NCBI RefSeq assembly: GCF_030323145.1
Contig: NZ_CP100470.1
Location: 2,459,001-2,523,000, forward strand
Source: Mesorhizobium sp. C432A
GTDB lineage: Bacteria > Pseudomonadota > Alphaproteobacteria > Rhizobiales > Rhizobiaceae
DNA length: 64,000 nt
Reading direction: 5' to 3'
This document shows positions 1 through 7,878 of this stretch, piece by piece. Every line of letters begins with the position of its first letter. The stretch's first letter is position 1. Position numbers and translations under genes: made by a program. The notes under the pieces are model-generated. The model was not told the DNA's origin, ran no database searches, and saw nothing but the letters and a program-made list of their open reading frames with translations.

Positions 1-50
1 CAGGGCAGGGGACATATCGGCAGTTAAGTGCCGCCGACGCCCTGACTGGA

Positions 51-413
51 TCACCACACGACAGAATAGCGGTCGATCACCCACAGCCATGTGCCGTCGG
101 CCTGCCGGCGCGCGACCTCTGAGGTTATCGAGCCGTCGGCAAGCCTGGTCGACGTCAACGCGAGTTCGCCGTTAATGGCCGCCGGGTGCTGCTCGCCGCG
201 CTGGAATTTTCGCCAGCTCGCGGCAAAGGCTTCGAACAAAGCGCGGATCGCCTCATGGCCACGCGTCAATTCGGCTGCTCCGGTGTCGATGACGGCATCG
301 GGTTCGAACAGCGCTACCATGCCCTCAATGTCTCCCGCCCATTGCCGATCAATTAGCAGGCGCTCCAGATCCTGGGGATCTCGTGCTTGGTCGCGGTCTG
401 GCTGATCGGTCAC
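51..413 (-). CDS. SnoaL-like/NTF2-fold domain protein
   Basis: About 120 residues. The protein has the compact alpha+beta layout of the SnoaL/DUF4440 NTF2-like fold: an N-terminal helix with DLERLLIDRQWAGD, a segment VALFEPDAVIDTG that resembles the fold's ligand pocket, and a C-terminal WLWVIDRYSVVW strand. The frame stays open to 479, but a GTG at 411-413 has a GGAGGAG ribosome-binding site 6-7 nt upstream, so I start there. Homologues include polyketide cyclase-like enzymes and stress proteins of unknown substrate, so only the fold is asserted. It is transcribed divergently from the DUF533 gene. Confidence 0.7.
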   Translation of the reverse strand: MTDQPDRDQARDPQDLERLLIDRQWAGDIEGMVALFEPDAVIDTGAAELTRGHEAIRALFEAFAASWRKFQRGEQHPAAINGELALTSTRLADGSITSEVARRQADGTWLWVIDRYSVVW

Positions 414-616
414 GGCAAAACTCCTCCCTCGCCGACGTTGCGGCGACACTAACCGAAGCCGAGGCGGGTTTCGACACATCGAATTTGATTTGCGGCATTG
501 CCGGCGCCGATAGCAAAGCGCCGGTCCGTCATTGTAATGTCAACAATCGGGACCTACGTCTGCAACGTCCAAAACCTGCCCGTCCACGTTGGCGCGGGCC
601 CTTTTCTGGAGGCACC

Positions 617-1354
617 ATGTTCGACCCCAAGAAGCTTCTCGACGATCTGCTCGGCTCGCAAGTTCCCGGCACAACCGGCACCGTTCGCGACAAGGCCGGG
701 CAGGCTGTGCAGATGGCCAAGGACAATCCGCTGGCCGCCGGTGCGCTGGCCGCGGTGCTGCTTGGAACCGGCACGGGACGGCAGGTCACCGGCACGGCCG
801 TGAAGCTCGGCGGACTGGCTGCGATCGGCGGTCTCGCCTACAAGGCCTACCAGAATTACAAGGCCGGCAATGCACCCGAGCAGGCGCCGGCGGCCGGCCA
901 GCCGGAATTGCTGCCGCCGCCCGCCGACACCGGCTTTCATCCTTCACAGGCGCCACAGGGGGAGGACGAGTTCACGCTGACCCTGGTGCGGGCGATGATC
1001 TCGGCGGCCAAGGCCGATGGCCATGTCGATGACGCGGAACGCCAAAAGATCGCCGGCAAGCTCAGTCTGGCCGGCATCGGCACGGAAGCGGAAAAGTTTC
1101 TGATGGCCGAGCTGGACAGCCCGCTCGACCTCGATACGCTGGTCGCAGGCGCCAAGACCGATGAGCAGAGGCTCGAGCTCTACACGGCGTCCCGACTGAC
1201 GATCGACCCCGATACGCGCGCCGAACGCGGCTATCTCGACCTGCTCGCCGGCCGGCTCGGCCTGCCGGATGCGCTCGTCGATCATGTCGAGGCGACGGTG
1301 TCGGCGGCCAAGGTGCCGGTTCCGTCAGGCACGGCGCCGAACCCGCGCTGGTAG
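617..1354 (+). CDS. DUF533 / TerB-like protein
   Basis: 245 residues. The N-terminus MFDPKKLLDDLLGS, a Gly/Ala-rich central hydrophobic stretch (about residues 35-75), and a C-terminal acidic helical domain with DGHVDDAERQKI and PDTRAERGYLDLLAGRLGL match the DUF533 family, whose C-terminal half resembles the TerB tellurite-resistance fold. The ATG at 617 is preceded by GGAGG; the upstream in-frame extension to 383 crosses the divergent promoter region and was rejected. The role is unknown in the family; inner-membrane association is inferred from the central segment. It is followed by a candidate small RNA with its own terminator. Confidence 0.8.
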   Translation: MFDPKKLLDDLLGSQVPGTTGTVRDKAGQAVQMAKDNPLAAGALAAVLLGTGTGRQVTGTAVKLGGLAAIGGLAYKAYQNYKAGNAPEQAPAAGQPELLPPPADTGFHPSQAPQGEDEFTLTLVRAMISAAKADGHVDDAERQKIAGKLSLAGIGTEAEKFLMAELDSPLDLDTLVAGAKTDEQRLELYTASRLTIDPDTRAERGYLDLLAGRLGLPDALVDHVEATVSAAKVPVPSGTAPNPRW

Positions 1355-1397
1355 ACAACGCAGCCGCGCGCCTGGGGCAGGGGCGCCGAGGCCGGAA

Positions 1398-1515
1398 AAA
1401 ATGCGTTAACGTCTCGTTTACCGAGGAAGCGCATGATTTTAGTCAGTCGGATCGGCTTTTCCTCCTCCCAAGCCCGGTTCAGATCAGGGGGCGGTCGCCA
1501 ATGACCGCCCTTTTT
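1398..1515 (+). ncRNA. candidate anti-SD trans-acting sRNA (alpha-r14/suhB-like)
   Basis: A gene-free stretch folds into three modules. The first is a 5' hairpin at 1401-1434 with ATGCG/CGCAT and CTCG/CGAG stems. The second is a loop displaying CCTCCTCCC (1461-1469), closed by ATCGGC (1451-1456) against GCCCGGT (1472-1478, one bulge). The third is a rho-independent terminator at 1489-1515. An exposed CCUCCUCCC complementary to Shine-Dalgarno sequences is the hallmark of several alphaproteobacterial sRNA families, including alpha-r14/suhB. The 5' end is estimated; no convincing promoter was found. Family assignment is inference. Confidence 0.55.
1489..1515 (+). terminator. rho-independent terminator
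   Basis: GGGCGGTC (1489-1496), a six-base loop, then GACCGCCC (1503-1510), followed directly by TTTTT (1511-1515). It is a textbook intrinsic terminator and forms the 3' end of the candidate sRNA. Confidence 0.85.
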
Positions 1516-1531
1516 GTCGGACCGATCACAT

Positions 1532-1610
1532 AAAGCGCGTGGCGCTTCATGTTTTTGTCCTGATGCATGTCGTTCTCTCAGAACCGGGGCCACTTTTGAG
1601 CGACATACAT
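1532..1610. repeat. Rhizobiales-type intergenic palindromic element
   Basis: Two inverted repeats lie in tandem. AAGCGC/GCGCTT is at 1533-1547 with a 3-nt loop. A 10-bp arm ATGCATGTCG (1563-1572) is matched by CGACATACAT (1601-1610) with one mismatch. The layout (aaagcgcg...gcgctt, gatgcatgtcgtt, cacttttgrgcgacat) is that of a mosaic element I recall as dispersed in rhizobial genomes. There is only one copy in this window, so repetition is from general knowledge. Confidence 0.6.
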
Positions 1611-1711
1611 TAGTGTCCGGCTTGCCATGATCGCCCTCATTTGCGATGGGTCGGTGCATTCGGATGCACCCCGATCTGTGCCGGGGATGCGCGGCGCGCA
1701 GGAGCAAAATC

Positions 1712-2473
1712 ATGACAGTCCTCACAGAGAAAACCGCCATTGTTACCGGCGCCGGCACCGGCATCGGCAAGAGCGTCGCCACGGCGCTGCTCAAGGCGGG
1801 CTGGAACACGGTGTTTTGCGGCCGCCGCAAAGCGGTGCTCGATGCCGCCATTACCGAGGCCGGGAAAACGGACGCCAAGGCGCTGGCGGTTGCCTGCGAC
1901 ATCAGCAAGGCCGGCGAAGTCGATGACCTGTTCGAGACGGTGGCCGCAGCCTTCGGCCGCGTCGACCTGCTCTTCAACAATGCCGGCATGAGCTACAAGT
2001 CGACGCCGATCGACGAGATCCCGGTCGAGGTCTGGAACGATATTGTCGGCGTCAATCTCACCGGATCGTTCCTATGCGCCCGCGCCGCCTTCGGCGTCAT
2101 GCGCAAGCAAAAGCCAATGGGCGGCCGCATCATCAACAATGGCTCTGTGTCGGCCTATGCGCCACGGCCGGGCTCGGTGCCCTACACCGCGACCAAGCAC
2201 GCCATATCGGGGCTGACCAAGACGCTGGCGCTCGACGGCCGGCCCTATGACATCGCCTGCGGCCAGATCGACATAGGCAACGCGCTGACCGATATGGCGC
2301 ACGCAATGACGGTCGGCGTGCCGCAGGCCAATGGCACCATCGCCGCCGAAGCGGTGATGGACGTCCAGCGCGTCGCCGACGCCGTCGTCCACATGGCCAG
2401 CCTGCCGCTCGATGCCAATGTGCTGTTCATGACGGTGATGGCGACCAAGATGCCGTTCGTGGGGCGTGGGTGA
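1712..2473 (+). CDS. short-chain dehydrogenase/reductase (SDR)
   Basis: 253 residues, classical SDR length. The nucleotide-binding TGAGTGIG motif is at residues 12-19, NNAG at 89-92, and the catalytic Ser at 145/147 with YxxxK at 158-162 (YTATK). It is a Rossmann-fold NAD(P)-dependent oxidoreductase; the substrate cannot be read from the sequence. The ATG at 1712 follows CAGGAGCAAAATC, a good ribosome-binding site, so the 22-residue upstream extension is discounted. The gene is convergent with the aminotransferase gene, with only 12 bp between them. Confidence 0.9.
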   Translation: MTVLTEKTAIVTGAGTGIGKSVATALLKAGWNTVFCGRRKAVLDAAITEAGKTDAKALAVACDISKAGEVDDLFETVAAAFGRVDLLFNNAGMSYKSTPIDEIPVEVWNDIVGVNLTGSFLCARAAFGVMRKQKPMGGRIINNGSVSAYAPRPGSVPYTATKHAISGLTKTLALDGRPYDIACGQIDIGNALTDMAHAMTVGVPQANGTIAAEAVMDVQRVADAVVHMASLPLDANVLFMTVMATKMPFVGRG

Positions 2474-2485
2474 AGAGCCGAAGGC

Positions 2486-3670
2486 CTACCTCTTCAAAAA
2501 CGACTCGATCCGCTCCAGCGCGCGCAAGATGTTCTCTTCGGAATTGGCGTAGGAGAGCCTGATGTAGCCTTCGCCGAGAATGCCGAAATCGGGGCCGCCG
2601 ATCAGCGCCACGCCGGCCTCCTCGAGCAGTGCCGAGGCGAGCTTCTTGGCCTTCCAGCCGGTCTTCGAAACATTCGGGAAGGCATAGAATGCGCCCTTGG
2701 GCGTGATGCAGGAGACGCCGGGCAGCGCGTTCAGCCCCTCGACCACGATCTTCCTGCGGTTGTCGAAGGCGCGCATCATCTTGTCGACATCGTCCTGGGG
2801 GCCGTCGATGGCGGAGATGCCGGCGAACTGGCTCGGCGCGTTGACGCAGGACCAGCAATTGACCGCCAGCTTGCGCACCTTGTCGTAGAGATGCGCGCCC
2901 TTGTCGCCATTCGGCCAGATCGACCAGCCCATGCGCCAGCCGGTCATCGCCCATGTCTTCGACCAGCCGTTGAGCACGATCAGCCGGTCGCGAATTTCCG
3001 GAAAATTGAGCAGCGAAAAATGCGTCTCGCCGTCATAGGTCATGACGTCGTAGATTTCGTCGGAGAGGATAGCGACCTGCGGATGCGCTTGCAGTCCCTT
3101 CACCAGCTTCTCGATCTCGGCGCGCGGCGTGACGCCGCCGGTCGGGTTGGCCGGTGAGTTGAGGATCAGGAGCCTCGTCTTCGACGTGATCAGCGCCAGC
3201 GTCTCTTCTGCCGAGAAGGCAAAGCCGTTCTCCTCGCGGATCGGCACCGGAATGGGCGCGGCGCCGGTGAACTCGATCATCGAGCGGTAGATCGGAAAGC
3301 CTGGGTCTGGATAGAGGATCTCGGCGCCGGGTTCGCCGAACATCAAGATGGCCGCGAACATGGTCGGCTTGCCGCCGGGCAGGATCATCACATTTTCCGG
3401 CGAGACCTCGACGCCGGTGGTGGCCAGCGTGCGCCGCACCACCGCTTCGCGCGTCGCCAGCAGGCCGTTGGCCGGGGTGTAGCCATGGTGACCGTCGCGC
3501 AGCGCCTTGATCGCTGCGTCGACAATGTGCTGCGGCGTTTTGAAGTCGGGCTGGCCGATGCCGAGATTGACGATGTCGCGGCCCTGTTGAGCCAGTGCAG
3601 TGGCGCGCGCCAGCACGGCAAAGGCGTTTTCCTCGCCGAGGCGGTCGAAGGCCGAAATCGTGTGGAGCAT
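2486..3670 (-). CDS. PLP-dependent class I/II aminotransferase
   Basis: 394 residues, fold type I aminotransferase of the aspartate/tyrosine/alanine aminotransferase subgroup. The sequence shows NLGIGQPDF near residue 35, the cofactor loop NPTGG (175-179), SDEIYD with the pyridoxal-N Asp at about 204, the Schiff-base lysine in SKTWAMTGWRMGW (K238), and the substrate-carboxylate Arg near the C-terminus (GEGYIRLSYA). The start is the Met in MLHTISAFDRLGEENAF, the usual N-terminus; a 22-residue extension reaches into the divergent regulatory palindrome. The amino donor is not predictable. Confidence 0.9.
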   Translation of the reverse strand: MLHTISAFDRLGEENAFAVLARATALAQQGRDIVNLGIGQPDFKTPQHIVDAAIKALRDGHHGYTPANGLLATREAVVRRTLATTGVEVSPENVMILPGGKPTMFAAILMFGEPGAEILYPDPGFPIYRSMIEFTGAAPIPVPIREENGFAFSAEETLALITSKTRLLILNSPANPTGGVTPRAEIEKLVKGLQAHPQVAILSDEIYDVMTYDGETHFSLLNFPEIRDRLIVLNGWSKTWAMTGWRMGWSIWPNGDKGAHLYDKVRKLAVNCWSCVNAPSQFAGISAIDGPQDDVDKMMRAFDNRRKIVVEGLNALPGVSCITPKGAFYAFPNVSKTGWKAKKLASALLEEAGVALIGGPDFGILGEGYIRLSYANSEENILRALERIESFLKR

Positions 3671-3707
3671 TTTTCCCGTCCGTGTGGTTCTTGCTGTTAG
3701 GTCGCGT

Positions 3708-3731
3708 TTTTGTGAGCGTCTGCTCACAAAA
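3708..3731. promoter_or_regulatory. 10-bp perfect inverted repeat, candidate operator
   Basis: TTTTGTGAGC (3708-3717), a four-base spacer, then GCTCACAAAA (3722-3731) lies in the 83-bp gap between the divergent aminotransferase and GNAT genes. Perfect symmetry and position suggest a repressor or activator site controlling one or both. It resembles a CRP site, but the TGTGA/TCACA half-sites are 8 rather than 6 bases apart. Confidence 0.5.
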
Positions 3732-3753
3732 GTCAAACGGATTGGAGTTTTGC

Positions 3754-4440
3754 GTGTCGGAAAATCTCAAAGATTGGCAAGCGCGTCCGCGGCCCGAGCG
3801 CAAGCCCATTGACGGCCGCTATGTCCGGCTCGAACCGCTGAGCGCCGAAAAGCACGGCGATGGGTTGTACGAGGCGTCGTCCGTGCCCGACATCGATGGA
3901 CGCTTTGCCTGGCTGCCCGACTACCCGCCGCAAACCCGCGCCGATTTCCAGCCATGGCTGGATAAGGTCGAGGCGAGCGAGGATCCGCTGTTCTTCACCG
4001 TCATCGACAAGGCCAGCGGCAAGGTCGCCGGGCGACAGACGCTGATGCGCATCGATCCCACCTATGGCGTCATCGAGATCGGCAACATCTATTGGGGGCC
4101 GCTGATCTCGCGCAAGCCGGCAGCGACCGAGGCGCAGTTCCTGTTCATGAAGTATATTTTCGACGGGCTCGGCTATCGCCGCTACGAGTGGAAATGCAAC
4201 AACCGCAACGAGCCGTCAAAGCGCGCGGCGGAACGGTTCGGCTTCAAGTTCGAGGGCATTTTCCGCCAGCATCTTGTGGTCAAGGGTGAAAACCGCGATA
4301 CCGCATGGTACTCGATCATCGACAAGGAATGGCCGGCGCTGCGCAAAGCCTATGAGGCATGGCTCGATCCCGCCAATTTCGATGGCGAAGGCCGGCAGAA
4401 GCGGCGGCTCGAGGATTTCCGCGCCGAGTTCGGCGCGTAA
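3754..4440 (+). CDS. GNAT-family N-acetyltransferase (RimJ/RimL-like)
   Basis: 228 residues. The layout fits the GNAT_3 (RimL-type) group: an N-terminal PIDGRYVRLEPL strand, the core strand FFTVIDKASGKVAGRQTLMRIDP, GVIEIGNIYWGP, then the acetyl-CoA region ending in YEWKCNNRNEPSKRAAERFGFKFEG, a motif typical of the branch. The start is a GTG at 3754 with GGAG six bases upstream; the frame is open to 3595, but that extension overlaps the divergent promoter. Acceptor substrate unknown. The CDF exporter follows after 15 bp and may be cotranscribed. Confidence 0.85.
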   Translation: MSENLKDWQARPRPERKPIDGRYVRLEPLSAEKHGDGLYEASSVPDIDGRFAWLPDYPPQTRADFQPWLDKVEASEDPLFFTVIDKASGKVAGRQTLMRIDPTYGVIEIGNIYWGPLISRKPAATEAQFLFMKYIFDGLGYRRYEWKCNNRNEPSKRAAERFGFKFEGIFRQHLVVKGENRDTAWYSIIDKEWPALRKAYEAWLDPANFDGEGRQKRRLEDFRAEFGA

Positions 4441-4455
4441 CAGGAGTTTTTTCCG

Positions 4456-5427
4456 ATGGCGCACAGCCATGATCATGGTTCGCATGCTGGGCATGGCGCC
4501 GGCCACGTGCATGGCTCGACCGACAAGAAGCGTGTGCTGATCGCAGCCTGCCTGACCGCCGGCTTCATGGTGGCCGAAGTGCTTGGCGGCCTTTTGACGG
4601 GATCACTGGCGCTGCTGGCCGACGCCGGCCACATGCTCGCCGATTCGATCGCGCTCGGCCTTGCCTGGTATGCCTTCCATCTTGGCGGACGGCCGGCGAC
4701 CGTGCGCCTCACCTATGGCTTCGGCCGGGTCAAGACGCTGGTCGCCTACACCAACGGCATCGCCATCTTCGCCATTGCGCTGTGGATCGTCTACGAAGCC
4801 TGGGGCCGGCTGATGACGCCGGCGCCGGTGCTGGGCGGGCCGATGCTGGTGGTGGCGATCATAGGGCTCCTGGTCAACATCGCCTCGTTCTTCGTGCTGC
4901 ATGGCGGCGACCGCGACAGTCTCAACATGCGCGGCGCCATCCTGCATGTGCTGGGCGACCTGCTCGGCTCGGCGGCGGCGATCGTGGCGGCGCTGGTCAT
5001 TCTGGCGACCGGCTGGACGCCGATCGACCCGATTCTGTCGGTGCTGGTCTCCGTGCTGATCTTGTCCACCGCGTGGTCGCTGATGCGCGAAGCCGCTCAT
5101 GTGCTTCTCGAAGGCGTGCCGGCAAGCCTCGACCGCGACCTCATCGCCAAGGACATTGCCGGCACCGTCAAAGGCGTGCGCGAAGTGCATCACATGCATG
5201 TCTGGTCGCTGGACGGGTCCAGCAACATGGCGACGCTGCACGCCTGCCTCAATGATGGCGTCGATGCGCACCAGGCGGTCAGCGCCATCAAGAAGCGGCT
5301 CGCCGCCGAACACGGCATCAGCCACGCCACCGTCGAGCCGGAATTCGGCCAGTGCGCTGACAGCTATGACGAGCACGATCATGACCACGACCATGGTGCG
5401 CCACCGCATCACGGCCATTACCACTGA
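4456..5427 (+). CDS. cation diffusion facilitator (CDF) metal exporter, His-rich
   Basis: 323 residues, inner-membrane CDF antiporter expected to export Zn2+, Co2+ or related divalent metal. Six hydrophobic segments lie between about residues 25 and 215. The metal site is visible as D56-x2-H59-x3-D63 in TM2. A cytoplasmic C-terminal domain carries EVHHMHVWSLDG. Both termini are His-rich: the first 20 residues contain seven His, and the last 20 include HDHDHDH and HHGHYH. CAGGAG precedes the ATG. Another His-rich metal transporter (NicO type) lies 1.3 kb downstream on the opposite strand. Specificity is not resolved by sequence. Confidence 0.9.
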   Translation: MAHSHDHGSHAGHGAGHVHGSTDKKRVLIAACLTAGFMVAEVLGGLLTGSLALLADAGHMLADSIALGLAWYAFHLGGRPATVRLTYGFGRVKTLVAYTNGIAIFAIALWIVYEAWGRLMTPAPVLGGPMLVVAIIGLLVNIASFFVLHGGDRDSLNMRGAILHVLGDLLGSAAAIVAALVILATGWTPIDPILSVLVSVLILSTAWSLMREAAHVLLEGVPASLDRDLIAKDIAGTVKGVREVHHMHVWSLDGSSNMATLHACLNDGVDAHQAVSAIKKRLAAEHGISHATVEPEFGQCADSYDEHDHDHDHGAPPHHGHYH

Positions 5428-5485
5428 CAGGGAATTTCATGGCATTGGCATCCGAGTTGACGAGTTCCCGCTGTAACGGGACGGC

Positions 5486-5692
5486 ATGATGGATCGCGAC
5501 AACAGAAACGCGCTGATTGCCGCAGCCTGGATCATGCTGCTGTTCGGCATCGCGGCGTTCTATCTGCCGACGGTGATGCTGGCTGTCGGCAATATCTCGA
5601 CCGTACTTGCCGGCATCGTCGGCATCGCCTTCGTGCTGGCATTCTTTCTGGTGTTCTGGTTGCGGGGTCGCAGCCAGAACAAGGGCAAATAA
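5486..5692 (+). CDS. small two-helix membrane protein, hypothetical
   Basis: 68 residues with two strong hydrophobic helices (about residues 10-31 and 36-58) and a basic C-terminal tail RGRSQNKGK, so both ends probably face the cytoplasm. No family recognised. It sits 58 bp after the CDF gene and 11 bp before the DenD-like gene in the same direction, so it is probably part of that transcription unit. Codon use looks normal for the window, supporting a real gene. Confidence 0.55.
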   Translation: MMDRDNRNALIAAAWIMLLFGIAAFYLPTVMLAVGNISTVLAGIVGIAFVLAFFLVFWLRGRSQNKGK

Positions 5693-5703
5693 GAGGCTTT
5701 GAA

Positions 5704-6687
5704 ATGCGCATCCTGATTACTGGCGCCGCCGGCATGGTCGGCCGCAAACTTGTCGACCGGCTGGCCAAGGACGGCACGCTCAACGGCCGCAAGATCACCG
5801 GGCTCGACCTGCACGACATCGTGCCGCCGCAGGCGCCGGCGATGGATGGCATCAGCATCGCCACGCATACCGGCGACCTTGCCGACGCCGGTGCTGCCGA
5901 GAGCCTGGTCGCCTCACGCCCCGACGTCATGTTCCATCTCGCCGGCATCGTGTCGGGTGAGGCGGAAGCCAATTTCGATCTCGGCTACCGCGTCAATCTC
6001 GACGGCACACGGGCGCTGTTCGACGCCGTGCGGCTGGCGGGCTTTGCGCCGCGCCTCGTCTTCACCTCGTCTATCGCCGTGTTCGGCGCGCCGTTCCCGG
6101 ATGTGATCCCGGACGATTTTCATCCTACGCCGCTAACCTCCTACGGCACGCAGAAGCAGATGAGCGAAGCGCTGCTGGCCGACTATTCCAGGCGCGGCTT
6201 CTTCGACGGCATCGGCATAAGGCTGCCGACCATTTGCGTGCGGCCCGGCAAGCCGAACAAGGCGGCGTCAGGGTTCTTCTCCGGCATCATCCGCGAGCCG
6301 CTGAGCGGCCATGAGGCGATCCTGCCAGTGCCGCGCTCGGTGCTGCACACCCATGCCAGCCCGCGCTCGGCGGTGAACTTCCTGATCCATGCCGCCGGGA
6401 TCGACAGTGCCGCCGTCGGGCCACGCCGCAACCTCACCATGCCGGGCGTTGCCGTCACCGTCGGCGAGCAGATCGAGGCGCTGGAACGCATTGCGGGCAC
6501 CAAGGTCGTGAAGCTGATCCGCGAACAGCCGGATGAGACCATCTGGGCGATCGTCAAGGGTTGGCCGACGCGCTTCGAGTCGCGCCGTGCAAGGGACTTC
6601 GGCTTCAGCGCCGAAAACAGTTTCGATGAAATCATCCGCGCTCATATCGAGGATGAACTGGGCGGAATGATCGCGGGTCAGGCCTGA
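5704..6687 (+). CDS. denD: NAD-dependent epimerase/dehydratase, DenD-like
   Basis: 327 residues of the extended SDR family. GAAGMVG near the N-terminus (residues 7-13) binds NAD, HLAGIVSGEAEANFDLGYRVN follows, and the TSSIAVFG serine and SYGTQK (YxxxK) form the catalytic pair. RLPTICVRPGKPNKAASGFFS and the overall layout match D-erythronate dehydrogenase (DenD), which oxidises D-erythronate at C2 in tetrose-acid catabolism. The partner genes denC/denA are not adjacent, so the substrate is inferred from similarity alone. The gene ends inside a 20-bp palindrome shared with the convergent nickel transporter gene. Confidence 0.75.
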   Translation: MRILITGAAGMVGRKLVDRLAKDGTLNGRKITGLDLHDIVPPQAPAMDGISIATHTGDLADAGAAESLVASRPDVMFHLAGIVSGEAEANFDLGYRVNLDGTRALFDAVRLAGFAPRLVFTSSIAVFGAPFPDVIPDDFHPTPLTSYGTQKQMSEALLADYSRRGFFDGIGIRLPTICVRPGKPNKAASGFFSGIIREPLSGHEAILPVPRSVLHTHASPRSAVNFLIHAAGIDSAAVGPRRNLTMPGVAVTVGEQIEALERIAGTKVVKLIREQPDETIWAIVKGWPTRFESRRARDFGFSAENSFDEIIRAHIEDELGGMIAGQA

Positions 6688-6692
6688 CCCGC
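6673..6692. terminator. 20-bp perfect palindrome spanning a stop codon
   Basis: GCGGGTCAGG followed directly by CCTGACCCGC, containing the TGA of the DenD-like gene (6685-6687) and sitting 6 bp before the end of the convergent NicO gene. It is probably a bidirectional hairpin terminator, but there is no T-tract on either side. Confidence 0.4.
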
Positions 6693-6697
6693 CGAGG

Positions 6698-7870
6698 TCA
6701 TACAGTTCCGGACAGGCACGCCGACAACAGCAACAGCCCGAACAGGAAGACGAACGCGGCGCCGCCGATTTCGACGACTGTGTGGATACGGTTGCCCATG
6801 CGGCCATCGCCGGCGAAATAGACCGCCCAGTTCTTGGCTGTCACCGCGATCGTCGCCAACGCCGAGACTGTGATGGCGGTGCCGATAGACATCGCCAGCA
6901 CCGACAGCAGGCCGCCGAGCCACAGGCCGTTGAGCAGCGCGAAGCTGAGCACAATCAGCGCGCCGGAGCAGGGGCGGATGCCGACGGCGGCTACAGCCGA
7001 CCAGGCCGTGCGCCAGTCGAAGCGATCGCCCGACAGCAGCGCCGGATCAGGCGCATGCGAATGGCCGCACGTGTCGCAGACCTCGCCGGCCGGTTGATCG
7101 TGAGCGGCGTGATTGTGATGAGCGTGGTCGTGATGGGAATGATCGTGTGTGTCGTGGTCGTGCGCAGCGTGATCGTGATGATCATGCGAATGGTCGTGAT
7201 GCACATGCAAGGCATGCGAATGCGCATGCGCCGCGTGGCTGTGAGCGGCATGCGAATGGCCGCCATGGGAATGACCGGCGTGGGCTGCCGACAGGCTGTA
7301 GGCGGGCGCCTTGCCGAACCAGCGCAGGACCGTAGGCCCGAGCTTGCGCCACAGCAGCCAGGCGCCGAACAAAGTGACGAAGACATAGCTCATGATCTCC
7401 ATGAACCAGGCTGCGTCGGTCATCGAGATGGCGGTGCCGCGCAGGACGAAATAGGCAAGCAGCATCACCAGGATCGCGGTCAGGCCCTGCAGCAGCGCCG
7501 AGACGAAGGACAGCAGGATACCGCGCCTGAGCGCCACTTCATTGGCCACCATGTAGGACGAGATCACCGCCTTGCCGTGGCCGGGGCCGGCGGCGTGGAA
7601 AATGCCGTAGGCGAAGGACAGGCCGATCAGCAGCCACATCTTGCTGCCGTCCTCGCGCATTGCTTTCATCGCCGTGGCCAATGCGCGGTAGAATTCCTGC
7701 TGGCGCAGATTGATCCACATCAGGATGTGGGCGAACGGGCCGGTGGTGGGCGCCATGCCGTCATTGACACCGATGCCGAGTGAGCTCTGGGCATGGGCCT
7801 GCCCGAGAAAGTGCGTCATCAGCAGGGCAGCGGCCACGAGGCCGAATGCCAAACGCAGGGACGGTTTCAT
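6698..7870 (-). CDS. nickel/cobalt transporter, NicO family, with His-rich loop
   Basis: About 390 residues. A signal/first TM helix is followed by six further hydrophobic segments, with HAAGPGHGKAVI near residue 90 typical of the NicO (RcnA/NreB-related) fold. Between TM blocks lies an exceptional His/Asp-rich loop (coordinates about 7065-7295) with dozens of HxH repeats and a CDTCGHSH motif. Known relatives move Ni2+ or Co2+, mainly as efflux systems. The start is the Met in MKPSLRLAFG (7870). It begins 8 bp after the end of the DUF1007 gene, in the same operon. Confidence 0.85.
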   Translation of the reverse strand: MKPSLRLAFGLVAAALLMTHFLGQAHAQSSLGIGVNDGMAPTTGPFAHILMWINLRQQEFYRALATAMKAMREDGSKMWLLIGLSFAYGIFHAAGPGHGKAVISSYMVANEVALRRGILLSFVSALLQGLTAILVMLLAYFVLRGTAISMTDAAWFMEIMSYVFVTLFGAWLLWRKLGPTVLRWFGKAPAYSLSAAHAGHSHGGHSHAAHSHAAHAHSHALHVHHDHSHDHHDHAAHDHDTHDHSHHDHAHHNHAAHDQPAGEVCDTCGHSHAPDPALLSGDRFDWRTAWSAVAAVGIRPCSGALIVLSFALLNGLWLGGLLSVLAMSIGTAITVSALATIAVTAKNWAVYFAGDGRMGNRIHTVVEIGGAAFVFLFGLLLLSACLSGTV

Positions 7871-7878
7871 CACCGGAT

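Noticed and set aside
3708..3731. CRP site
   Set aside because: Half-sites TGTGA/TCACA are separated by 8, not 6, bases.
6673..6692. Transposon end or attachment site
   Set aside because: No matching copy, no transposase or integrase in the window; position between convergent stops fits a terminator.
6782..7783. Plus-strand reading frame opposite the NicO gene
   Set aside because: Low-complexity translation produced by the His-rich repeat region on the other strand; no domain.
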